Notes under the pieces: generated by a model
What the model was told of the DNA's origin: nothing
Databases searched by the model: none
The model's input: the letters and a program-made list of their open reading frames with translations, nothing else
Position numbers and translations under genes: made by a program
Shown: piece after piece, positions 21,310 to 31,775 of the stretch
Layout: each line of letters starts with the position of its first letter
How positions within the stretch are numbered: the first letter of the stretch is position 1
Origin: Mesotaenium endlicherianum
Taxonomy: Eukaryota > Streptophyta > Zygnematophyceae > Zygnematales > Mesotaeniaceae
Assembly: GCA_009602735.1 (NCBI GenBank)
Contig: WELA01007910.1
Span: 1-42,084, forward strand
Length of the DNA stretch: 42,084 nucleotides
Direction: 5' to 3'

Positions 21310-24300
21310 GCATGGAAGCGTCTCAGCTTTGTCTGAACTTTGTCAAGGTAGTGCGCCGCCACCCAACTATTCTCCAAATCTGGATGTCCTTTCTACTTGA
21401 TCAAGTATTGCTGCTGTCTCCTGAAATTTCTCATAGCCAATATGTCTTCCACTTCATACTCCAAATGATCATCCACTATTGTTGGGGCTGGTGGGGTTGT
21501 CACTCGTCTTGGGAACTTGTTGTTCGGTTGCACATATGGCTTGAAGAGGGAAGCGTGGAATACGGGGTCGATGTGCATAGTCTGGAGGAGTTCTAGCTTG
21601 AAAGCAACGGGGTTGACTTGCTGGATTATCTTGAAAGGTCCCAAATACTTGGGAGAGAACTTGCTGCCGGCAGGCCTGTTGTTCAAAGAAATATTCTTGG
21701 ATGATGCTAACACGTTGTTACCCACTCTGTACGTATTTTCTCTTCTGGACCTAAGCATCTTGTGCGTGTTGTGGAGCTTTATTGGCTGCTGCAAGGGCTG
21801 CTTCTAACGTCTCCAAAAAATCTGTTGCTGCAGGTACTTCATCATGGCCAGCCGTAAAGCTCAGTGGCGTGGTCGGATGGAAGCCATAGTTGAGGAAGAA
21901 TGGGGACTTTTGGGTAGAGGCCTGCGTCGTGTTGTTGTAGGCAAACTCCAAGGGGTCAAGTACATGTCCCAGTCTTGCTCCAGAGTGGACACGTAGGCCT
22001 TTAAAGAGGTCTTTAGAGTACGATTCATACGTTCGGTTTGCCGATCTGATTGCAAATGGTAGGCTGGACATATCTAGCGATGTACCCAAGTTCTTGAAGA
22101 GATTTTTTCTAGAAATGGCTTGTGAATCTTGGATCTCTATCCGACACAATTCTTGATGGTAGTCCATGCAGTCGAAAGATGTTGTCAAAGATGAGTCTTG
22201 CTAACTGGGGTGTTGTAAGCTTGGATGTTGTGGGAATGAAATGAGCCATCTTGGTAAGTCTCTCTACCACCGTAGTATTGCATTATGGCCTCGAGGTGTC
22301 ACGGGCAGGTCCACGATAAGGTCCATTGAGATGTTCGTCCATTGCCCTTCTGAGATTGGTAGTGGTTGGAGGTGTCCTCCCGCCTTTTGTGATGAGGGCT
22401 TGAATCTTTGGCATATGTCACAGCTCCTGCAGTACTCTTTGACTTGCTTAGACATGCCTGGCCAGCAATAAGTCCTTGCTAGAACGCCCGTGGTCTTGAG
22501 GATCCCAAAGTGTCCTCCAAGAGGGTTGTCGTGTGCTTCTCATAGAAGCAAGAGCCGGAGGTCTAAGTCATGAGGAACACATCTCTGGCCCGTGTCTTGC
22601 CTCACCCAATAATTGCCTTCTTGCTTCTTATATGGGTCCAAAGTTGCTTCTCCGTTCTTGTAGTAAGGTTTTCTTTCATAGGCGGCTGAAAATCTTGCCT
22701 CCAAATCCATATGCAAGGTTGTCGTAACCGAGTTCACTTGTAGTCTTGAAAGGGGGTCGACTGGATTTGTCTTCCCGGGTTGGTACTAAACCCCGATGTT
22801 GTATTGTTGTAAGTATCCACTCCATCTTGCTTGTCTACTTGAGAGATACAGCTGCGTCTGGAGGTGCTTCAATGCCTCGTGGTCCGTAGTGACCAGCACC
22901 TTGCGTCCTTCAACGTAGCAGCGCCAAACCTTCAAGGCATGTATAATCGCCAACGCCTCTCGCTTCGTGGTTGTATAATTTTGCTCGGCTGGATGTAGCT
23001 TCCTTGACTCGTAGGCAATGGGTTGCAGTCCCTTGCCTTAGTCTTGGAGCAGGATTGCTCCTATTGCATATGAAGATGCATCGGTGATGACGTGGAAGGG
23101 CCAATCTGGGTTTGAACTTGAGAGTGTGAGCACCGGGGATGTCGTCAATCTTTGCTTCAGTTGTTGGAAAGCTTCCTCCTCTTTCTTGGTCCAAACATAT
23201 GGCTTGTGCTTCTTGAGTAAATCCGTGAGGGGGGCTGCTATGTGCGAGAAGCTTTGGATGAATCTCCTATACCAATTGGCAAATTCCAAGAATGATTAGA
23301 GTTCTTTCTTGCTAGTGGGGTGGGGGTTGGCCATTCCTCCACCACCGTGGTCTTCTTGGGGTCCATCTTGATGCCATCGGCCGTCACGTGGAGACCTAGG
23401 AACTCCACTTCTTGTTTAGCAAACTCGCACTTTGACTCCTTTGCAAATAGCTTGTTTTGCTTCAATACTTCGAGGACTTCTTTCAAGTGTCTTGCATGCT
23501 CTTCAAGGTTCTTGCTGCAGATAAGGATGTCGTTGATGAATGCCACCACAAATCTGTCCAACATGGGCTGAAATATGGTGTTCATCTTAGTCATAAAAGT
23601 TGCTGGCGCGTTGGTGAGTCCAAATGGCAGGACCATAAACTCAAATGTCCATATCTTGTCCTGAATGCCGTCTTCTCTATGTCAGGTTCAACAATGCGAA
23701 TCTGGTGGAAGCCGCTTCTCAAGTCCACCTTCGTGAAGTACTTGGCTCCAACCAGCCGGTCCATGAGCTCATCTATGCGCGGCAGCGGGTATTGATTCTT
23801 GATAATGATCTTGTTGAGGGCGCGATAGTCCACACACGTCCTCAAGGTACCATCCTTCTTCTTGACAAATAGCACCGGGGCTCCAAATGGCGACTTGCTA
23901 GGTCAAATGAAGTCATGCTCCAGTAGCTCCTTGATTTGCTTCTTGACTTTGTCTAGCTCCGTGTTTGACATCTTGCATGTAGGCCGAGAGATGGGCTTGC
24001 TTCCGAGCTCCAACTCTATCTTGTGGTCTACAAATCTTTTGGGGGTAGGCCCTTGGGCAATTTTGGGGAGAATACTTCTTTGTAGTCCTCCAAGACTTCT
24101 TGTATCTACTTGGGAATAGGGCCGCCTTCTTGACTCTCGATGTCTTTCTTGATGTCTTTTGGCGTGATCAAGGTCAAAAGAAGCTTGTGTCCCTTCCTCA
24201 CAAGTCTCTTGAGTTGGAGGGCGGACAATAGTATCTCGTGTGCCGGCTTCTTGATGTCTTGGGTCTGGATATTTTGGATTGCGCCCAGAATACAGATTCT

Positions 24301-24788
24301 TGAAGTGATGTCGTTCTTGATCTTGATTGTACCGTCCCTCCAATCAGCTTGAGGGTTGTGCTTGGTCAACCAAGGCGTCCCTAGGATGACGTTGTACTTG
24401 CCCAATTGCATGGGGGAGAACACTACTCTATCCTTGAAGGACTTGATAGAGAGTGACAAGGGGTACGTCTTTTTGGAAGGGGTAGTATAGGAGAATCCGT
24501 CGGGTATCATAATCTCCTCGTCGTGGTCATTTGCATAGTAATACCATGCTTGGTGGCAAATCCTGCAGCGATGAAGTTGCCTTAAGCTCCGCTATCCACC
24601 AAGATGTGGACCTTCTCTCCTCCAAGGTAACCTCTCAAACTCAATGGGGCTAGAACGTCGTCTTCAACGGGGGTCTCCACCTCACTTGGCTTGTTGTCTT
24701 CTCGTGAAGTGGGTCTTGGGGTGGTAGGCTCCTGGCCTACCGGCGCTGTCTTTTTCTTGACGACTTTTTGGGGCATGAGAGTGCACAA
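21310..24788 (-). pseudogene. pol of chromovirus 2 (protease, RT, RNase H, integrase, chromodomain)
   Basis: The protease has an intact ILVDSGA followed directly by a TAA at about 24582. Reverse transcriptase (about 23990-23240) has [18 protein letters not shown] and a frameshift near 23640. Its catalytic motif reads FIND at 23529-23534 instead of F-x-D-D, so the first catalytic Asp is Asn. RNase H shows TDASSYAIGAILLQD. The integrase has a CRSCDIC zinc-finger end (about 22430), then several frameshifted core pieces (22188-21751), the GPY-type module (KYLGPFKI) and a chromodomain (EYEVEDILAM, YLIK, stop, KGHPDLENSWV) near 21470-21350. It is non-functional. Confidence 0.88.
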
Positions 24789-25306
24789 TGGCCCTTCTCC
24801 TCACAATAAAAGCATGGTCTAGCCGTCATGAGAGTTTCTTTTTCAGCCGGGGAGAGTTTTGCTTTCACTCCTTGCTGGTTTCTTGCATCATAAGTGTCAT
24901 TGGAGGGTCTTCCACTCTTCCGGGCAGCCGCGGGTCTCTTTTAATCACTCCAATTTCCATGGATATGGGTCCAGATTCAAACGTGGAAGGGGCTGCGTAC
25001 AACCGCGTTGTCGGTGCCCGTGGAAATGAAGGCAATGAATGCTTGAAATCCAAGGTATCCACCTTTTGGGCCACTTCAATAATCTTTGAGAAGAAGTTTG
25101 TCAAGTCGCGTAATTCAACTTCCTTTGCCACCTTGGGCTTGAGGCCAATGATGTAGCGATCAATCTTCTCCTCGAGAGACATGTTGGGGATCTCAAAAGT
25201 GAGGGCGTGAAATCTGGATGTATACTCTTGAACGGACGTCGTTTGCTTGAGGTGGTGGAGCTTTCCTCGGGCAATCTTCTCCGCATTGATGGGCATGAAT
25301 TGCTTC
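24779..25306 (-). pseudogene. gag of chromovirus 2, C-terminal part with zinc knuckle
   Basis: Continues the capsid from the far side of the piggyBac insertion: KKQFMPINAEKIARGKL, SVQEYTSRFHAL, then IIGLKPKVAKEVELRDL. It ends in a CCHC zinc knuckle at about 24779-24825 (C-X2-C-X4-H-X4-C, all ligands present). The join across the insertion is in frame once the transposon and one TTAA are removed. Confidence 0.85.
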
Positions 25307-25310
25307 TTAA

Positions 25311-25323
25311 CACTAGATAGCCC
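25311..25323 (+). repeat. piggyBac left terminal inverted repeat
   Basis: CACTAGATAGCCC directly after TTAA, a perfect inverted copy of the right end. Confidence 0.95.
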
Positions 25324-25581
25324 GGAGCATCATATGTGATGCAACTCACACATTTTGATACAGCTACTTGCCCTCTTTGTCTCTACCATAAATCTTTGTT
25401 TTAAGTGAAATTAGTCTTAAATAGTGGGCTCCATCGCAACGTGTTCAGAATGAAATCGACAGGTCAAACCGGCTATTTACGTACATTTACATCAAAATGT
25501 GTGCGATGCTTAAATCAGTTTCGATGAAGAAAGTCTTCGAAACTGAACGCAAAAGTCCTTTTTCGCGAGACCTCTTCAGCC

Positions 25582-27834
25582 ATGGCTGCCGCTGGTTGCT
25601 CTCTCGACGCTCTTTTAGGAACAAAAATTCTCATACCTGCTGCTCACTTCGGTCGTCCGTGGGCTCATGAAAAATTCAATGCATATTGGGAAGAAGTGTT
25701 GTTGGAGGGTGTAGTCAAGAAGCGGATTGAGGCCCAATAGAGCCATGGCGTCGTTTATCAGGTGTTCTTCGTCTATGATAAGTCTAGACAGAAATTTACA
25801 CAGAATTTGTTGAAGGTGCCATTAAGAAAGACCCTGGCACATGGCATGAATTTTTTGAGGAAATGTACATGCGGCTAAGTGAGCAAGAACAGCAGCCAGA
25901 GGCGGAAAAAGCACCCGAGAATCAAGATGACCCTCAGGCATCTTTTAGAGTGTCTCAGACAGCCATTTTGGACACACAAGTCGATGCAGAGTTGCAGGGG
26001 ACTGAGACTAGCCTGACTGACAGTCAACCTAACAAGAAGAGGGGCAGACCTACAGGCTCTAACAAAAGAGCAGCGCTTGCAGGAAAAAGCAAATTTATGT
26101 TTCAAGGCAAGCCTATGTTTAGTAAAAAAGGCAAGGAAGTCTTTTTAGATTCTGAATATGGGTCTGACAGCAGCAGCTCTGAAGAAGAAGACTTCTCGGA
26201 TTCTGAAGACACAGAGGAGGTTCCTCCTGCAGCAACTATGATAGAGGAGGAGGAGGAGGAAGAGTATGAAGAGGTGTGGGACTGGAAGGTGCCTGCTCTT
26301 GGAGACACCTGTCAAGAAGACCTGCTGCAGCCAAGCGAAGAACACCACCATGGCCTCCAAGACATTCGAGACAAGAGATTCAAATGTCTGAGTCCCTTTG
26401 GCATCTTTTGTCTCTTCATACCTATTGCTTTTTCCAGCAATTGGTTGTGGAGACAAATAACTATGCATCACAACACACTGTGAGGGGCTGGATTCTTGTG
26501 ACATGCACGGAGATGGTTGTCTTCCATGGATTGTGCATGGCTATGGGTTTACATGCTTTCCCTAGGCTCAAGAGTTACTGGCAGAAGACGGTGAAAGGAC
26601 CTATCACTCTCCCTAGCTTTGGGAGGTTCATGAGCAGGAATAGATTCAAACAAATAAGAAGATTTCTTCATGTGAAGGACAATAGATAGTGAGCTTGTTT
26701 TCCTACAGACTCTAGAGCATACAAGCTTTGGCAATTGCAACCCTTTCACAGATTTGTGCCTAGAGAACTTTGCCAAGTACTATAGTCCTGGTAGCACTCT
26801 CACAGTTGATGAGAGAACCATTTCCATCCGAAATAGACAGTGTCCTAGTAGAGTGTACAATGCATCAAAGGCATATAAATATGGTATAGAAGTCTTTACA
26901 ATTTGTGATGTAATTACATAATTATGCTATGCCTTCATCATATGTGATAAAGTAAATAAAGAAGGTGCAATGATTGACATTGTGTTAGACTTAGTAGCTA
27001 TGCTTCCTGTAAGCAGATGCTTCACTCTCATACTTGACAGAGGCTTCACCTCTCCACACCTCTTTTCTAAACTTGCACAGCTAGGACATGGAGCCACAGG
27101 CACTGTAGTTTCCACTAGAAAGAACTATCCAAAACAGTTGTTATACATGAAGCCTGACACCCACCTTAAAGGCTACACTCTTGCAGCTTACAATGAGCAG
27201 CCCCCTATGGTAGCTGCTGTGTGGAATAATAAAGCTCCATGTGCTTTTTTGTCAACAGCCAAAGGGCTGGCCCCTACTATACAGAGTAGACGCAATGAAA
27301 AAGAAAAACTTAGAATTCCAGCCCCTGAGCTAGTAGAGCATTACAATATGTACAAAGATGCTATTGATCAGTATGGTGCCTGTTGTTTAAAGAGAGGTTA
27401 CAGTGCTCAGATAGTCTTGGTTAACAGGAAGTGGTGGCGCAGGGCATCTTGGGGCATTTGGGATGGCCTTCTTGCCAATGTCTTCATCATATACAAGATG
27501 GTGCAGACGAAGGCAGACAGGTTCAATACATACATGAACATCATGGATGACATGTGCTCTTTCCAGCACCCTGATGAAGCAGGACCTAGTGGAGTGGCAA
27601 CCAGGGTAGTTGCAGCACAACCTACAGCAGAAGACAGGTTCACTAGAAGACACTTTCCTACAGAAGTTGAGAAGAGGAAGGATTGCGTCGTGTGCTGCGG
27701 GTACGTTTGGTCAACGTGCCAATAGAAAGAGAGCTAAGTTTAGTGATTACAAGTGTATGTTTTGTAATGTGTACCAATGTTGCTCCTTGTTTTCGTGCAT
27801 ACTACACCACCAGGGTTATTGCCCATCTAGATGA
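25582..27834 (+). pseudogene. piggyBac transposase, broken
   Basis: The first ATG (25582) opens a 52-residue frame (GRPWAHEKFNAYWEE) with a TAG at 25738. The acidic N-terminus continues in another frame at 25863-26483, with a polyglutamate stretch near 26245-26275. The DDE_Tnp_1_7 (piggyBac) domain follows: ETNNYASQ and FGRFMSRNRFKQIRRFLH (26450-26680), then TVDERT (first Asp 26808), LILDRGFTS (second Asp 27036) and KDAIDQYG (third Asp, 27357 or 27366). All three catalytic aspartates are kept. A stop lies at 26919 (TAA), and frame changes lie near 25800, 26420 and 26690. An extra base near 27700 moves the C-terminal Cys-rich, RING-like zinc domain (CVVC, then CMFCNVYQCC) into another frame, which ends at 27834. 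Non-functional as read. Confidence 0.88.
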
Positions 27835-28580
27835 AGGATCTTTCAGGGAGAAGAGGTCTTAGGAGACACAAATAGGCGAGAATCGACGAAACTGAGCTAA
27901 TCTGGTAGAAAATGTAAATAATTGTAGTGAGACTCACTAAGATGTGTGAAGACATGACATGAGCAAGTTCATCATCTTGTATTTGATTATATTTTTTTAT
28001 CTTAAAAATAAATTAATTGTTCACTTTGCCCTTGCATGATGATTATTTGTAATAATTAAATTATTTTCTAGATATTTAAAATTAAAAAAAAACAAGCCAT
28101 GGACACAAGTAAGTGATATGTTAAGTGTTAGATCCATGTGATGTGTGTGCACTTCACAAAGTCATGCTATGTGAAGCTGTCCATTAAAACGCTTGTTGCA
28201 TCATGCTTTTTTTGCGCATCATATTTGGTGCATATTTGCTAAGAGCTCCATAAGGCAGATTACTTCTCCAATGGGCCCCAAATTTTGCACATGCAGTAAT
28301 TACCCATATACATACCCCTGGCTAAATTCCCATGCCCTGAAACTAAGGTTTGTAGAACTATGAAGACCCAAGTTTTGCAATTTTGGCCTAAATTTTTGGT
28401 GTCATTCTTTTCGATTTATTCACTCTAAAAAAATTCATCGTAAAAAAAAAAGATGCGGTAAGCAAGATTGTGATATAAGCTTTTCAAGCCTGTGCTTTAT
28501 TGCATGATTGGACTACTACTGTGACCACAAATAATTCAGGAGTAAAGGTAGTAGATGCATCAAAAAGTGTGAGTTACCGT
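27835..28580. other. piggyBac 3' non-coding region
   Basis: AT-rich sequence between the transposase pseudogene and the right inverted repeat, with runs of A and no frame of interest. Confidence 0.7.
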
Positions 28581-28593
28581 GGGCTATCTAGTG
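28581..28593 (-). repeat. piggyBac right terminal inverted repeat
   Basis: GGGCTATCTAGTG on +, the reverse complement of the left repeat, followed directly by TTAA. Confidence 0.95.
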
Positions 28594-28597
28594 TTAA

Positions 28598-29217
28598 GGG
28601 CCACACAAAAATCTGCCCATCTTACATATGATGGTGGGGGCTCTTGGCCGGGCGCGGGGTGCGCCGTAGCTTGATACACAGTCGCTTGATTATTATGCCA
28701 CCATGATGTTGCTGCTCCTCTAAGTAAGGTAACGGCAAAGGGATCGTAGTCCTCCTAAGGCATGCGAGGTACGTCTCCACTTGGTAGAGCCATAAGTTCA
28801 GGTTGGCTCCTTTCCCGGGTTTGAAAGTGTCGGGTTTGCCAGGCTTGATGAGTTTCCTTGCTCTCGTAGGTTTTTATGGAGGCGCTTGAGCAGTGGCTGG
28901 ATTTGGAGCGTTTCTTGCAATAGGGGCAGCCATGGCAGCCATAGCTTTTCTTGACGCTTGGTTGCTTCATAGGTGGCCAAGTCCACTTGGTTGTGGATAG
29001 TCATTAAAAAGGCTGCCCACTCGTTTGCAGGAACTCCTTGTGGTGGGGTCAACTTTGCCACAGCGGCTACCACGGGATCTGATGGTGCTCCTCCTTGTGG
29101 TGCCCCTTGTTGTGGCAGATTTTCTTGAGTGGGCACTCTCGTCGGCGCTGGAGGAGGGTCTCTTGGAGATGAAGTGCTACCTTCAAAAGCTTGTTGTTGA
29201 TCCTGAGGATCGGCCAT
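28598..29217 (-). pseudogene. gag of chromovirus 2, N-terminal part
   Basis: Starts at the ATG at 29217 (MADPQDQQQAF), with a Pro/Gln-rich N-terminus. A coiled region follows (VDLATYEATKRQ), then capsid signatures in a shifted frame (LWLYQVETYL, ATSWWHNNQATVYQ, YVRWADFCV). At least one frameshift lies around 28745-28800. The frame stops at the TTAA where the piggyBac element is inserted and continues exactly at 25306 on its other side. Confidence 0.85.
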
Positions 29218-29237
29218 CTTCTTGTGCTACCGAAGTG

Positions 29238-29253
29238 CCTAGCTCCGATACCA
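29238..29253 (-). other. Primer-binding site of chromovirus 2
   Basis: The minus strand reads TGGTATCGGAGCTAGG, close to the 3' end complement of plant-type initiator tRNA-Met (TGGTATCAGAGC). It lies immediately inside the LTR, as expected for a gypsy element. Confidence 0.85.
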
Positions 29254-29755
29254 CTGAGTGAAACAGATAGATAAAGTACTTAGTGAAATAGAATACTTTA
29301 ATCTATTCAAGACAAGGATCTTTGAACACAAGTGGTAGCTTCTTGAAAGAGAGATGGCTTCTTGAAAGTTAATATATTTCTGGGATTTGCAAGTACAAGA
29401 GTGATTCTAGAATGCCTTTCTATGCTCTTGCTCTTGTTTATATACTTGCTACGTAAGTAATTTCTAGGAAGGTGCATGTTGATGTGTTGGCAGCCAACAC
29501 ATCTCAAAACTTGCCACCTCTTTCTAGAATAATGTACACATGTCCTTTTGACCTAAAAATGGCATATTTGACTTTTGCCACATGGAGTTATTCTAGGTCC
29601 TTTCTCTAACTTTGAAAATGCCTTAGAAGGTTCAAAGGACATGAACCAAGTCACTAGAGTATCTATTCACACTTGAATCCACACAAAACTACTCTAAAAA
29701 TATTCAAAGGTAAATTATATAAACAAACTAATATATTATAACTCATATCACTACA
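29254..29755 (-). repeat. 5' LTR of chromovirus 2
   Basis: 502 bases matching the left copy, ending ...TCACTACA and followed directly by the target duplication GTTAA. On the minus strand it begins TGTAG and ends near the primer-binding site. Confidence 0.9.
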
Positions 29756-31775
29756 GTTAACCCCAAAGTGATTTTTTTGGGGAAAAAATGTGTCCACATT
29801 TGCCAGACGGGAAGTTTACAAACCATATGTCGCCCCTACTCTCGGAAAACGTATGCCCGTCCGTCGTCTTGGCATAGGCGTCCCATTGGCCAACACAAGT
29901 ATTAATTCTTGACGCTCACACGTGTACAGTCCTTCAATTTTGCCGATGCTGATCCTACAAATTGAACTGCCCGCCATGGTCGGCGTCAAGCGGAGGTCAT
30001 GGCGCATATTGAAGGGGTTCTATTACGGAGGTAAAAAGAGAAATCCATCTGAACCTAGGGTAGAATCTTTTCGTATCAGAATTTTGGGTCACTCCTAACC
30101 ATTTTTGGCCTCGGTCATTATGCTCAATGGGACCCCACTGTCAGTGAACCACAAGTGCAATATTCAGGTTAAAGATAATCGGCGACTCAAAGAGGTTAAA
30201 ACTGTTAAACCGTAGCCATCAAAAATTGAACAATTCATACTTGTCATAGTCTACTACAGAACACAAATTGACTTTTTTGAATGCACGTGTTTGTTGAGGA
30301 AGCCAATGAACTCATTAATTCACATATAAAAGCTACATACTACCCACAAACGTGGACTAGGTCTCCAATTTTCACGATTGTTTCCATTCCGTAACTTGCC
30401 ATCAGTTGTCGTAATTGTTCTCTACAAGGACAATGTTGACCACATTTTCAAGTTATACATGACGCATGGGAGTGGACAAACCCTTCCATGTTAGAGAAGT
30501 GAAATTTTATCCATCTCAGTAAATACTTAAGCAATAACAAGGTGGACCATAAAATGTATGCATTTGGAAAACTGCATTCATAATGGCTTAAAATTCTTCA
30601 CACCCATTAACACCACGCACCTTATAACCTTGAATGCGCGGGGCGGCAGCCAACCAAAAAAAGTTGACTTCTAGTAATCATATGAACCCGGTTGTTAGAG
30701 CCCGTCAACGACTTTTAGCAAAACTGTTGGCGGTTGAAGATTTTTTGTGCCATTACAAAAAAACATGCTGAGAAACTGTAATTAACGAGTACAAAATGAT
30801 CGATGGAGTGCTGTTCCATGCATGGGGTTGGAGATAGGAGCCCCACGAAGGGTCCACCATTTTGTCCTATCCATGTTGATTAGGATCATTTTTTACAGCT
30901 TTCCGAGTGGATCAAGTTGGGCCGTTTTGTGACTGCACATACTCAAGGTTTACATAGAAATCAACTTTACTTCACTATTGCTAAGTCTCTTGTTATCGAG
31001 TATAAATGTCGAGGTAGGCATAGTCAATCTTCTAGCAAGGTCTTGTCTAGTTTCAGCAATCTTAATCTGAAGCTCACACCTTATTGAGGTATTGTTTCTC
31101 TTTCAACTATTAATCAACATCGACCACAAGTTACAACAAAGAAACTCGTTGACCAGCTCCTCGAACTAGAGACTAACTAGCGGACCTGCGTTGTGCACAC
31201 ACTAGCTCATAACACATAAGCAAAAGATCAAAGTAGACAAGTCTTAGTGACCTCTCAACATAGGAGCACAACAAAAAATGTCAAGTAGTCGTTTTTAACA
31301 GCTTTCAAGTGAATGAAGAATTTGTAAGAGGGATGAAAAAGAGATGTTCAGCCCAAAGGTAGATGAAGAAGAAATCATTTTGCTCCAAATATGCACTGTG
31401 TATTGTCCATGTCATCAAGCAAGTTTGGCGTGCTCTATTATCGTTCTAAGGAGGAAATTAAGGAACAGCCAAAGGCTGATATAGACATTTATGTCCTCTA
31501 TGAAAACATCACGTAAGGTGAATACGTCGTACGACCTACTAAGGTTTTTACAAGGCTTCATGATGCTTGCAAGGGACCACAGATGCTACAAAAAGACGAC
31601 GTAATAGAACTCAATCCTCAGTCTCATCGCTAACACCAAGACCACAATTTCAAGACATAGCAACCACAAAAATAATAGTACATTCAACCCGCAGACCTCT
31701 AAATTGCTTTCCCATTCAAGGAGCTCACATCCGTACAGTGAGCCCCACCCTAAGCTGTAAAGATTGGGAACGGTT
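29756..31775. other. AT-rich region without a recognised gene
   Basis: Begins with the right GTTAA target duplication of chromovirus 2 and ends at the stop of the hydrolase gene. The longest frames are under 85 codons. A 63-codon minus-strand frame at 29816-30007 contains LILVLANGTPMPRR, vaguely like part of a retroelement protease. That similarity is too weak to call. Confidence 0.5.

Larger units (their letters stand above)
25311..28593 (+). mobile_element. piggyBac-type DNA transposon nested in chromovirus 2 gag
   Basis: 3283 bases flanked by TTAA on both sides (25307-25310 and 28594-28597), the invariant piggyBac target. The terminal inverted repeat is CACTAGATAGCCC (13 bases, perfect), followed at both ends by a subterminal AACTCACAC. 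The left end has an additional small palindrome (GCATCATATGTGATGC, 25326-25341) that is absent on the right. A transposase pseudogene lies inside on the + strand. It inserted after chromovirus 2, because removing it restores the gag frame. Confidence 0.95.
19942..29755 (-). mobile_element. Ty3/gypsy chromovirus 2, with a nested piggyBac element
   Basis: A 9.8 kb block (about 6.5 kb without the nested piggyBac) with its coding strand on minus. LTRs are at 29254-29755 (5') and 19942-20422 (3'). A perfect five-base target duplication GTTAA lies at 19937-19941 and 29756-29760. The primer-binding site matches initiator tRNA-Met. The polypurine tract next to the 3' LTR reads GGAGGAGTAA on the minus strand (20423-20432). 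The LTR end next to the primer site is uncertain by five bases: TGAAAC begins at 19947 and 29259, but the perfect duplication implies starts at 19942 and 29254. The coding region runs gag to chromodomain and is full of frameshifts. Confidence 0.92.
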
